Of a stretch of DNA of 64,000 bases, positions 1 through 8,921 are shown one piece after another. The stretch is from Argyresthia goedartella (Eukaryota > Arthropoda > Insecta > Lepidoptera > Argyresthiidae), in contig OX463820.1 in the NCBI GenBank assembly GCA_949825045.1, positions 10,118,501-10,182,500 of the forward strand, read 5' to 3'. Each line of letters starts with the position of its first letter. The stretch's first letter is position 1. The notes under the pieces were generated by a model. That model was not told the DNA's origin. It made no database searches and saw only the letters and a program-made list of their open reading frames with translations. Both the position numbers and the translations under genes were made by a program.

Positions 1-156
1 CAACCTCGCTTACCCGCAACTTATCCTAATTCGTATTACTATATATATATACATATTTTTTTTTTTCCTTTCTAAACCATGCAAGATCCTTAAATCTACA
101 AGTAGTTACTCAAATTTACAGCTTACAGCTTAATTATATAACTTATATACACTAAC

Positions 157-561
157 TTATTTATCTACGCCCTTATTCGTCCTCACATAATACCTGGCTA
201 TATTTATAGTATTGAAGTTACCCAATATCTCATTTGAAACCGGATCTACTAAAGTATAACTGTTCGGATATACCACTGCCGAAATAACATAAGGCCCTTT
301 ATACAACAATGAAAATTTCCGCATGATTTTATGTTCTTTATTTGAACGCACAAAAGTCTTAAGTTTCACATAATCACCTATACGATAGACTTCTAACTTA
401 CGCCGTTTGTCTGCCTGTCGCTTACGTCGTTCACTAGAACTTTTAGAGTTTTCGTTTGCTACATTCCGCACCTGTTCCGTATCTCGCACACTATGACCTA
501 ACAACCATTCATCGCCTAATTCCTTGTCAATAGTTAACGGTTCCCGCCTATCAAACGTTTA
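157..561 (-). pseudogene. gypsy-1 pol, integrase C-terminal tail (fragment)
   Basis: The minus-strand frame reads from about 561 to a stop near 157. It has the basic stretch and small beta-barrel pattern of a Ty3/gypsy integrase C-terminus: YRIGDYVKLKTF, then KFSLLYKGPYVI and YTLVDP. In living elements this domain helps bind DNA during integration. The catalytic core that should precede it is absent: directly upstream (572) a BEL/Pao LTR starts. Codon 502-504 is TTG, so this is not a real start but a frame entered from upstream. The fragment probably belongs with the gypsy-1 gag/protease/RT at 8922-11415, which is in the same orientation on the far side of the BEL/Pao element. Bases 1-156 are AT-rich and show no gene; they would be gypsy-1 3' sequence. 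Confidence 0.7.
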
Positions 562-571
562 CTACCTGTAC

Positions 572-689
572 TGTAACCTGATCAATATCGTATTGCTACT
601 GCTTGTTTTTGTATAGGTACTAACGTCATGCTAAGTGCAACGCTAACAAATTAAAAGTAGGTCGTTATTAATTATGTACAAACTGTACA
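572..689 (-). repeat. BEL/Pao 3' LTR (short, ~118 bp)
   Basis: Matches 8803-8921 almost base for base. On the element's own strand it starts TGTACAG and ends in GGTTACA (GGTTAACA in the other copy), the usual TG...CA LTR ends. The pol-env stop lies just upstream at 750. The stretch between, 690-749, has a weak purine run before the LTR. Being only ~118 bp, it is unusually short for this family. The outer edge is fixed by gypsy integrase sequence that begins immediately outside. Confidence 0.7.
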
Positions 690-749
690 TCTTGGAAGCC
701 CCAAGAAAAGATAAAAGTATGATAAGAAAGATTTGCCTTAACAATAAAA

Positions 750-3700
750 TTAATCAAAATTAAAAACTAAATTGTCTGCACCGAGAATAAAGTCCCGCCG
801 CGATGCATCCGCTCGAGGCGTCATCGGTCTCGGATTGCCCCGTGTTGGTTTTTGCTGATTCTGCAGTTCTGTGCTTATCGTTGATAGCTCGATTTGCTCG
901 CGCCGCTCTCTGACTGCATTATGTTTTCTCGTACATTTTGGAAGGCAGTGAGTCTTCGCCACCCACACGATGCCGACGATGATGAGGACGGTGACCATCG
1001 AGTAGCCAACCACGTAGTGGTGCAGATCATGTCTTGTTAAGTTGGCGGGCAGGCTATTTTCCTTTCTCTTCTGAAATTCAACCTGTTCTCTGAGTTTCTT
1101 CATGTCAGCATTTTCGCTCGTAAGTTGATAAGGCACCTTAGGATAGGTCAGGCTCACTATGTTGTTTACAGTAGAGTTTATTGTTGCTTCCGGAATGTTA
1201 TAGTTTATTGTTGCATTACTTTTGTATTTGTTGTGTGCGAAGATGCTTAGATCATCGGACTGTAGCACACACCCCTGTGATATTGTTATGATAGCGGCAG
1301 ATGTGAGCGTGTATGATGCGATGTCTTCGTTGCAGATAGTCCGTATAGTGCATGTCCCGCAGCATGTTGCCAGCCAACTGTTCGTTAGGTGCAACTCGAT
1401 CCACTCTGTCTTGCATGACGCCGGTTTAACGTCACAGGGCAAGGTCGTTGTGTAACCCAGTAACTTTGCTTCGCACGGAGTTTTGTCAATGTTGTTATGA
1501 AGATTGTAGATCGGCACATTCTGTTGACAGATGTACTGGTCTTGATTGTGTACAGTACAGGAGCGTAAATTTTCATCAGTTATCGACATGTAGGTATTCT
1601 TTTTGAAGTCTGTTGCTAGGTATGGGGTTCTCGGTTGGATTATGACTATTTCAGCGCCCATCTTGATCGGCAGTGGAATGATCCGATATAGAGCGTAGTC
1701 CCCTTCCGCCACCAATGGTATTTGGATTTGAAACAGAAAATAATTAGTTGTGACCCTAGCTCTGACCTTCAAAAGCTTGTATAATTCCTTGATGCTCTTC
1801 GTGACATCAGTGTCGCCCGGGATTGACAGGGTCTTCGGTAGTTGTTCGTTTATGTTTTTCAGTTGTTCCATTAACTTAGTAGGTGTAATCAAATGAACGT
1901 CAATGTGTCCTTGGTACACGTCAGTGAGGGTATTGAAAATTATTTCTTGTATTTTTTTCAAGTTGTTAATAAGCATGTAGGCTGACAGGGATGCCGAGCT
2001 GAAGTAGGTTGTCGCCATTACGACTTCTAATTCTTCTTTAATTGTTGCAAAGTTAATGTTGGTTTGATTGATAAAGCCGTCGATCATGTTGAACTGTTGT
2101 TGTATATTATTTTCATTTTTCTTGAGTAAGTCGTTTTGGAGTTCGACTATTGAGGTCTGATTTTTTATAAGTTGTAATAAGTATTTTTCGTTTTCTTGCA
2201 CCGATTGAATATCATCTTGATATTTTTCCGCAAATCGCTGATCCAGCACTCCAAACAGGCTATTTGCGACATAGCCTACTCCGTCGATCAGTCCCCGTTT
2301 CTTTCTTCTCTCGCCTAGGTGGGCATGTGGAGACAGTAGCATAGTATTGTACGTTCTAAGTTCTTCGTTCTCGTAGTAAAGTTGATCCAGTGTCGTTTTG
2401 CAGTATCTGGGGTCCGTTTTTTGGCAGAAATTATTAATGTCGTTGAGATATCCTTCCATTCGTCGAATTCCATCCCAGTAGTTAGTTAAGTTATAATACA
2501 TGACTAATGTCCATTCATCGTGTGTAACTTGAAGCGCTCCTAGCTTATCGTAGTAAATCGGCCGCTCGGGTTCCACCTTGGTTATTTGTGTTTTTGTTGA
2601 AGTTGCGTACGTTCCAGTGATGAATGTAAACATTAATAGCATCGTCGTCAGAACAGAGAAAGCCGCGTAGACCCTTTGAACCTTTCTTTGGGTTTTCATG
2701 TTATTGCTGTTCGGGTCCACATGTTTTTCGTCGTATTTTGTTCTGTTTTCATTCTTTTCCGATTCGGTAGGCAATAATGATAGTTTTGTTACGGGTCTTT
2801 TGATCGTTCCAGTTTGAGTTTTTAAAGTAGTTACGCGTACGTAGCCATCAGCGCCGGGGTGAACCTCCATCACACGTCCCATTGCCCATTTTGCGGGGGG
2901 GAGGTTGTCTTCCTTAACCAAGACAACATCTCCTATCTTGATGTTTTTGTTAGGCTTGTTCCACTTGCATCTAGTTTGAAGTTGATTTAGATAATCGTTT
3001 GACCAGTTTTTCCAAAATTGTTGTGCCATATGTTCAGTTAATTGCCAGCGGCGCCGTATGTCGATGCTCCTGATGTCCGTATAATCCGATAACGGTGGTG
3101 TCAACGTTGCGCCACCGGTGAGGAAGTGCCCGGGTGTCAGGCAGTTGTAAAATTCCTCTGGATCTTCAGTTAAGGGGCACAGTGGCCTTGAGTTAAGGCA
3201 TGCTTCGATTTTCGTTAGCAAAGTTAGGAACTCTTCATAGGTTAATTTCTGTTCCCCCAGTACTCGGCGACGATGGTGTTTCATGGATTTGACCGCAGCC
3301 TCCCATAGTCCTCCGGCTGTCGGCCATGATGGTGCGTTAAACCGCCAAGTCACCTCCATTTTACTGATTTCGTTGAAGAATTTTTCAGTCATCATCTTCT
3401 TAAAGTCGACGAACTCTTGTCGAAGCACCCTTGAAGCTCCAATAAAGTTGGTTCCGCAGTCTGAATATACACATTTCGGCGTCCCGCGCCTAGCGCACAT
3501 TCTCTGGAATGCGGCGAGGAATGTTTCCGTACTGAGATCGGATACAAGTTCAAGGTGTACAGCCTTCGTGGCCAAACACACAAAGACTGCGATGTAGCCC
3601 TTGGATGTTTTCACTCCTCTTCCCTTGTTTAGTTTGATGTCAATGCTGCCCGTAAAGTCCACGCCGGTGTGCGTAAATGGCTTCGATGGGGTGATGCGTT

Positions 3701-4199
3701 GCTTCGGTAAGTCTCCCATCAGTTGATAATTTTTATGAGGACCGAAGCGACGACATCGAACACAGTTGTGCAAGATGGATTTGACGGCTCTATTGCCCCC
3801 GATTATCCAGTACCGCTGCCGTATGTATGTTAGTGTGAGCCGCGCTCCGCCATGCAATGTCGAAAGATGCGCGTGCTCGATCATAAGTTTTGTAAATCTT
3901 CCGTTGCGTGAGAGAATTACAGGATTTTTCATGCCACCTGGTAATATTGATTTGTTCAGTCGACCTCCCACACGCATAATGTTGTTCTCGTCCATGTAAG
4001 GGTTAAGTTTATTGATGTTGCTTTTTGAAGGTAAAGGTTTATTGTTCTGAAGTAGCTTGTAGTCGACCTCAAATTCCTTTTCCTGCACGTATTTAATTAT
4101 CAGTTCATTCGCTTTGGTCAATTCGTTTGTTGTTATGTGAGGTATTTGTTGACTTGCAGTAGATTGCGTTTTTGTCAACGAAGCGCAAAATCCAGGCAA
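750..4199 (-). CDS. BEL/Pao pol C-terminus (integrase) fused to env-like glycoprotein
   Basis: A 1149-codon frame. Residues ~1-490 are integrase: a zinc-binding region (HLSTLHGGARLTL...CVRCRRF), then the catalytic core with D in HTGVDFTG, D in YSDCGTNFIGA and E in GGLWEAAVKSMKHH. An internal ATG at 2699 (residue 501) starts an env-like portion of about 649 residues. It shows a hydrophobic leader (FSVLTTMLLMFTFITGTY), a furin-type site (RRKKR), a following GLIDGVGYVANSLFG segment like the fusion peptide of baculovirus F-type proteins, heptad-rich and N-glycosylation-rich sequence, many cysteines, and a C-terminal membrane segment (VVGYSMVTVLIIVGIVWVAK, ~1061-1080) with a short tail. No stop separates integrase from env. 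The first codon is not a true start; the frame is the continuation of the 4105-8223 frame after a frame break at 4105-4199. Confidence 0.85.
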   Translation of the reverse strand: MPGFCASLTKTQSTASQQIPHITTNELTKANELIIKYVQEKEFEVDYKLLQNNKPLPSKSNINKLNPYMDENNIMRVGGRLNKSILPGGMKNPVILSRNGRFTKLMIEHAHLSTLHGGARLTLTYIRQRYWIIGGNRAVKSILHNCVRCRRFGPHKNYQLMGDLPKQRITPSKPFTHTGVDFTGSIDIKLNKGRGVKTSKGYIAVFVCLATKAVHLELVSDLSTETFLAAFQRMCARRGTPKCVYSDCGTNFIGASRVLRQEFVDFKKMMTEKFFNEISKMEVTWRFNAPSWPTAGGLWEAAVKSMKHHRRRVLGEQKLTYEEFLTLLTKIEACLNSRPLCPLTEDPEEFYNCLTPGHFLTGGATLTPPLSDYTDIRSIDIRRRWQLTEHMAQQFWKNWSNDYLNQLQTRCKWNKPNKNIKIGDVVLVKEDNLPPAKWAMGRVMEVHPGADGYVRVTTLKTQTGTIKRPVTKLSLLPTESEKNENRTKYDEKHVDPNSNNMKTQRKVQRVYAAFSVLTTMLLMFTFITGTYATSTKTQITKVEPERPIYYDKLGALQVTHDEWTLVMYYNLTNYWDGIRRMEGYLNDINNFCQKTDPRYCKTTLDQLYYENEELRTYNTMLLSPHAHLGERRKKRGLIDGVGYVANSLFGVLDQRFAEKYQDDIQSVQENEKYLLQLIKNQTSIVELQNDLLKKNENNIQQQFNMIDGFINQTNINFATIKEELEVVMATTYFSSASLSAYMLINNLKKIQEIIFNTLTDVYQGHIDVHLITPTKLMEQLKNINEQLPKTLSIPGDTDVTKSIKELYKLLKVRARVTTNYFLFQIQIPLVAEGDYALYRIIPLPIKMGAEIVIIQPRTPYLATDFKKNTYMSITDENLRSCTVHNQDQYICQQNVPIYNLHNNIDKTPCEAKLLGYTTTLPCDVKPASCKTEWIELHLTNSWLATCCGTCTIRTICNEDIASYTLTSAAIITISQGCVLQSDDLSIFAHNKYKSNATINYNIPEATINSTVNNIVSLTYPKVPYQLTSENADMKKLREQVEFQKRKENSLPANLTRHDLHHYVVGYSMVTVLIIVGIVWVAKTHCLPKCTRKHNAVRERREQIELSTISTELQNQQKPTRGNPRPMTPRADASRRDFILGADNLVFNFD

Positions 4200-7100
4200 T
4201 GACTCGGCGAACTCGGGTCAAATTACTGTTATTCACCAGTAATGTTTCTATAAAATGCTCGGGTTTTTTATTGATAGTTATTATGTTGCTGTTATGTTTC
4301 TCGCTTTCTTTGCTTTCTGTTAAGTTTGTATAGAGGCATTGTTGAGACGATGTTGATGTTTCTTGTAGGGTATATTCGGGGTCCTTTAGGAACTCTGGGC
4401 CCTGCCACCAAAGGCTAAAGTTGAGTAGTTTACTTGGTTGTAAACCTCTGGATGCACAATCAGCTGGGTTGAGCTCCGATTTCACGTATTGCCAAGTGTT
4501 AGCTGGCAATATAAGTTTTATTTTATTGACTCTGTTTGCTAAGTAGGTTTCCCACCGCGATGATTCACCTTGTATCCAAGCTAGCACCACTTGTGAGTCG
4601 CACCACGCTCGTTTGATTATGTTGTAGCCGGCGAGAGCTGTTTGAACTTTTTTCATTACTTCCGCTAACAGGAGAGCGCCACATAGTTCCATTCTTGGTA
4701 GGCTTATTTTCTGTGATATTGGTGCCACACGAGTTCTTGCGATCAGTAGGGTTAAAACAAACTCTCCGTGTTTATTTAGGACTCGGCTGTAGACAACGCA
4801 GGAGTATGCTTTTTCACTTGCGTCGCTAAATCCCAATAGCTCGATGTTGTTATTTAATCCGGCAATCCATCTGGGAATTCGCATTTCCGGAATGATTGGT
4901 ATTTCACCTTTCAGTTTAAGCCATTCTGTTTTAACCTCCTTTGGTACCTCTTCATCCCATCTCAGGTTACTTATCCATAGTTTTTGAAAGATAAGCTTGG
5001 CAGTTAGTGTAACGGGAGATAGCCAGCCCAACGGGTCATAAAGTTTGGAAATCTCTGATAGGAGTGTTCGTTTTGTTAGTTTTGAGGTTTGTTGGAGTGG
5101 CCAGTTAAACTTGAATGTATCCGCTTCCGGGTTCCAGGTTAGACCAAGGGTTTTCTGTGATTCTTCGTATTTAAATTCAAAGTTGTTTTTTGTCGAAATT
5201 TGCTCTTCAGTTAGTTCCTCTAGCAGAGCAGGGTGATTTCCGCTCCACTTTCTTAGGTTCATGCCGCCTCTTTGTAGCAACATGATGAGTGATTTTTGTA
5301 GCTTTTTAGCTTCTTCCAGAGACGAATGACCGCTGATCAGGTCGTCCATGTAGAACTCTTGAGTCAAGGTCACTGCTGCACCTGGATATGGTACCTTGTC
5401 TCCATCATCACTAGCTAATTGTTTCAAAGTTCTCATCGCCAGCCATGGAGCACACTTAGTACCGTAGGTTAAAGTTTGTAATTTGTATTCTTGCATGTTT
5501 TCTGTTGGTGAGGCTCTCCAGATGATTTTCGTCAGGTCTCGTTGTTCTTCCTGAATCCAGAGGCAACGGTACATTTTTTCAATGTCCGCTGTGAAGGCAT
5601 AGCGGTAAGTTCTCCACTTCAAAATCAATGCTTGAATGTCTTTTTGTAGGTTCGGACCCTTCTCTAGCAGGCTGTTGAGGCTGTAGCCGCTAGATGTCTT
5701 CTGAGATGCGTTAAACACTGTTCGAAGTTTGGTTGTAGTTGAACTTTCTCTCAACACTCCATGATGTGGGAGAAAACACTGAAGAGCTGATGTTGTGGTC
5801 TGTGATGGCGCCATGTGACCTAAATCTTCGTATTCTTTCATGAAATCTCGATACATGGTCGCTAGTTGTTGTTTTCTCTCCAGTCTCTTTTCAAGTTGAA
5901 GAAATCGCGAGATGGCTATGTTTTTTGAATTGCCAAGTTTTCTCTCAAAATCCGAACATAAGGGCATCTGAACAATGTATTGTCCTTGAGAATTACGCTG
6001 AACAGTCTTCTTGTAAAACTCTTCACATTGCTCTTCCCTTGGCGTATCCGGTTGCTGCTGGGAGATGTCTTCGGTTTCCCAAAAGCGTGTTAGTTCTTGT
6101 AGGTCAATCAAAGTTACATTACAGCAGTATGATTTAGTTATGCTGCCACATAATATCCACCCCAACTGCGTTTGTTGTGCAATAGGGGCTGATTGATTGC
6201 CTTTCAGTAAGCCGTCCAGAATTATTTCAGCGTACACTCCTGCCCCAAGTAAGAAATCTATGTTTTGAGAGATGTTATACTCCGGATCGGCGAGTTTTAA
6301 GTTGCTTAAATGAGGCCAGTTAGCCTTGGGGAATGACACGTTCGGTAAGTTGTTAGTTACTTTTTTCATAATCAGCGCTTGAGTTTCAAACGTGTAATCC
6401 GAGTTAATTGATTTACAGTTTATTTGAAGCCTTCCTTTGCATTCCCCTGAAGATGATCCAATTCCATTGACGCTAGCATTAAATTTCTTTCGGGGTAGTT
6501 TTAGAAGATGAACCGCCCTTTCCGAGATCAGGTTTACTTGTGCTCCTTGATCCAGAAGTCCGCGAAGATTTTGGTAAGTTCCGTCAATAGATTTAATATT
6601 TAATTGAACTGTTGTTAATAAAATCTCTTTATCGTTAGTTGGTGCGTGATTTGAAGTATTTGCTTGACCCGAATTGGATGATTGCTGAGTTGAGATGATT
6701 ATGTTTGCAGTTGTTTTCTTTGCGTAATGAAGCATCGTATGATGTTTCAAATTGCACTCTTTGCATGTTTTCGCTGATTTGCAAGCGTCCGAGCCGTGGC
6801 TAAAAAGACAGTTTTTGCATAAACGAAGTTTCGCAATTGTGCCGTTTCTTTTCGCTGTATCCATGTCGACGAACTTCGGACATTGCATCAAAACATGATT
6901 TTCGTTGCATAAAGGACACTGTCCATAAGTTGTATGACAGATTTTGTTAAATGTTGGTTTGTAGTCAAAATGTTTTTTTTCTTGAGTTTGTTTATTCGAC
7001 GGGATGGAGAAGGGCTTCGTTGAGTTTTCTTTTCTTGTGCTTTTCTTTGCTTCAAAGGCGAGAAATGCTCCCTCCAAATATTTTAAAAATTCTTCAAGTT

Positions 7101-8223
7101 TCGGAATCGCTCGTTGATCAACCCGAGTCTTCACATAGTCCTCATAGGAAGTTGCGTCCAGTTTTTGCGACATCAAATACACAATGATGGGGTCCCATGT
7201 TTGTACGTCTAGGCCGATATTCACGAAACCGTTGACAGCTTCGTTTATGACGTCATGCATCTTTTTTAAGTTGAACGCGTCGCGTTGTTGTATGTTGGGC
7301 AAATGCATTATGGTGTTCATGAAGGTCACAAATTGCAGATGACGATTGTCGTATCTTTGCACTAAAAGTGCCCAGCATGAATCGTAGTTATCCGCGCTGA
7401 TCGATAGGTGTTGAACAATCCTCTCAGCTTCACCATGAAGTTTCGTCTTTAGATGCTGCATCTTTTGCGCCTTGTTTATAGTGGGGTTGTTGTGGATTGT
7501 TTCCGTAAATAGATCTTTAAAAGAAATCCACTGTCTGTAGTCTCCTTTAAATTCCGGTATGTCGACTCGCGGCGCAGAGTGCTGATAGTGCATTGTTGAA
7601 TGTAGTTTGTTTTTTAGTTGTTTGCGCAATTGTTCATAATCCTGTTCGCCTTTCAGGAAAAGACAGTTGTATGCCTCACACTGGACCCCCGCCAGACTTG
7701 CCTCAATCTCACAGTGCAGTTTGTCGACAGGTTCCCATTTCGACTTTAAGATGGCTAAACAATCTTCCAGTTCCCATTTTTCAGTGATCGACTGAAAATC
7801 GATTTTCGCCATGGCGCGATCAAGCGCTTTGATGTTAATTTCTTGCTTGAACATAAGTAAGTTGATGTTGTTTTCATTAGCCTCTGGGATCCCCGCCAAA
7901 TCAAAGTTGATGTTGTAGTCGGTAGGGGTTGGTTTTAACCCTTGAAGAACTTGCAGTTTCTTCAAAATGTCATCTTTCGTTTTTTCATACATTTTCTTAG
8001 TCATAGCATAGACGTCATCGGTAAAGTACTTGATGTTCTTTTCAGGAACCGTGGCCTCAATTTTTCCATGCCTTTCTTCAAACTCCTGCCAGTAGTCGTC
8101 GAATTTGGAGAGCGTATTCGATAGGTAGTCCTTAGTCTTCCTTGATGAGCCGTCCTTCCCATAATTAATGCATCCTTGTTTGAATTTGTTAAAAAGTTCA
8201 AGTTGTAAAGTTAGATGTTCCAT
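4105..8223 (-). CDS. BEL/Pao gag-pol polyprotein (gag, protease, RT, RNase H)
   Basis: The first ATG is at 8223 (MEHLTLQLELFNK); a TTG lies four codons upstream. Gag fills the first ~420 residues and is followed by cysteine/histidine knuckles (CPLCNENHVLMQCPKF and more). The aspartic protease has LRGLLDQGAQVNLI, with DQGA instead of the usual DSGA. Reverse transcriptase shows FTADIEKMYRCLWI and the catalytic FYMDDLISG. RNase H shows LLGFSDASEKAYSCVVY, PRMELCGALLLAEV and AWCDSQVVLAWI. The last recognisable block is RVIAWILRF; after it the frame runs ~24 unrelated codons to a stop at 4105, while the conserved protein resumes in another frame. The polyprotein would replicate the element's RNA in cytoplasmic particles. 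Confidence 0.88.
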   Translation of the reverse strand: MEHLTLQLELFNKFKQGCINYGKDGSSRKTKDYLSNTLSKFDDYWQEFEERHGKIEATVPEKNIKYFTDDVYAMTKKMYEKTKDDILKKLQVLQGLKPTPTDYNINFDLAGIPEANENNINLLMFKQEINIKALDRAMAKIDFQSITEKWELEDCLAILKSKWEPVDKLHCEIEASLAGVQCEAYNCLFLKGEQDYEQLRKQLKNKLHSTMHYQHSAPRVDIPEFKGDYRQWISFKDLFTETIHNNPTINKAQKMQHLKTKLHGEAERIVQHLSISADNYDSCWALLVQRYDNRHLQFVTFMNTIMHLPNIQQRDAFNLKKMHDVINEAVNGFVNIGLDVQTWDPIIVYLMSQKLDATSYEDYVKTRVDQRAIPKLEEFLKYLEGAFLAFEAKKSTRKENSTKPFSIPSNKQTQEKKHFDYKPTFNKICHTTYGQCPLCNENHVLMQCPKFVDMDTAKRNGTIAKLRLCKNCLFSHGSDACKSAKTCKECNLKHHTMLHYAKKTTANIIISTQQSSNSGQANTSNHAPTNDKEILLTTVQLNIKSIDGTYQNLRGLLDQGAQVNLISERAVHLLKLPRKKFNASVNGIGSSSGECKGRLQINCKSINSDYTFETQALIMKKVTNNLPNVSFPKANWPHLSNLKLADPEYNISQNIDFLLGAGVYAEIILDGLLKGNQSAPIAQQTQLGWILCGSITKSYCCNVTLIDLQELTRFWETEDISQQQPDTPREEQCEEFYKKTVQRNSQGQYIVQMPLCSDFERKLGNSKNIAISRFLQLEKRLERKQQLATMYRDFMKEYEDLGHMAPSQTTTSALQCFLPHHGVLRESSTTTKLRTVFNASQKTSSGYSLNSLLEKGPNLQKDIQALILKWRTYRYAFTADIEKMYRCLWIQEEQRDLTKIIWRASPTENMQEYKLQTLTYGTKCAPWLAMRTLKQLASDDGDKVPYPGAAVTLTQEFYMDDLISGHSSLEEAKKLQKSLIMLLQRGGMNLRKWSGNHPALLEELTEEQISTKNNFEFKYEESQKTLGLTWNPEADTFKFNWPLQQTSKLTKRTLLSEISKLYDPLGWLSPVTLTAKLIFQKLWISNLRWDEEVPKEVKTEWLKLKGEIPIIPEMRIPRWIAGLNNNIELLGFSDASEKAYSCVVYSRVLNKHGEFVLTLLIARTRVAPISQKISLPRMELCGALLLAEVMKKVQTALAGYNIIKRAWCDSQVVLAWIQGESSRWETYLANRVNKIKLILPANTWQYVKSELNPADCASRGLQPSKLLNFSLWWQGPEFLKDPEYTLQETSTSSQQCLYTNLTESKESEKHNSNIITINKKPEHFIETLLVNNSNLTRVRRVIAWILRFVDKNAIYCKSTNTSHNNKRIDQSE

Positions 8224-8282
8224 GATGTTCCTCAAGTTTGAACGCTCAGGGATTCGGCGAAGTTTAGTTGTCCTCCTTTCCC

Positions 8283-8383
8283 GTCCTGCAGTTCACAGTA
8301 ACGCGAAAAGGTAAAGTTGTTATTGTTTGTTCACTTTCACGTCCTGCAGTTCACAGTAACGTGAAAAGGTAAAGTTGTTGTTG
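8283..8383 (-). repeat. 58-bp-period direct repeat in BEL/Pao leader
   Basis: Two near-identical ~43-bp units, 8283-8325 and 8341-8383, start with gtcctgcagttcacagtaac and differ at only a few bases. They lie just upstream of the gag ATG at 8223, in the untranslated leader. The rest of 8384-8802 shows no gene. Role unknown; leader repeats may hold packaging or translation signals. Confidence 0.75.
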
Positions 8384-8802
8384 ATTGAAGTAAGTAGTTT
8401 CAGTTCAGAGCTCGCTGGATAATGGATGCAAGTGATCACGGCCGTGAATCTCAATCCCCTCCGTCCCTGCACCGATGTTTACGACTTCTCAATTCAATTC
8501 GGTGATTCCGCTGGTGGAGGCCGAAAGAACCGATCCGTTATCAGTGAGGAATAGAAGGAACAAAGAATCGCTTAGTTTGTGGCACTTGCTTCTCGATGCT
8601 CGAAGGACCATAAAGATGTACGCTGTAGTGGCCGCACGTCTTGAAGATGTTATCGGAAGTTATGTTTAAGCTCTGGTAGCTATGATGGGTTCTTGTAGTT
8701 GTTGTAGTTAGTTAGAGAAAGATCACCAAAGTTCAGTAAAGCACTATATTGTCACTTAATAACACGAAATACAGATAAATTAGGCAAGTCTTTCTTGGTA
8801 GA

Positions 8803-8921
8803 TGTTAACCTGATCAATATCGTATTGCTAATGCTTGTTTTTGTATAGGTACTAACGTCATGCTAAGTGCAACGCTAACAAATTAAAAGTAGGTCGTTAT
8901 TAATTATGTACAAACTGTACA
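8803..8921 (-). repeat. BEL/Pao 5' LTR (short, ~119 bp)
   Basis: Same sequence as 572-689, one base longer. It cuts straight into the gypsy-1 RT frame at 8921/8922. No clear primer binding site beginning TGG follows it on the minus strand, so the inner boundary is less certain than the outer one. Confidence 0.7.

Larger units (their letters stand above)
572..8921 (-). mobile_element. BEL/Pao LTR retrotransposon with env-like frame
   Basis: An 8.3-kb minus-strand element: 118/119-bp direct repeats at 572-689 and 8803-8921, then gag-pol (4105-8223) and pol-env (750-4199). Gene order gag, protease, RT, RNase H, integrase, env and the conserved protein blocks place it in BEL/Pao. It sits inside gypsy-1 sequence on both sides, so it is the younger insertion. 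No target duplication is visible: the 5 bp outside are tgtac on the left and gcatg on the right. Gypsy-1 sequence is missing between the two flanks, so a rearrangement followed or accompanied insertion. The element is nearly open over its whole length, with one frame break. Confidence 0.85.
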
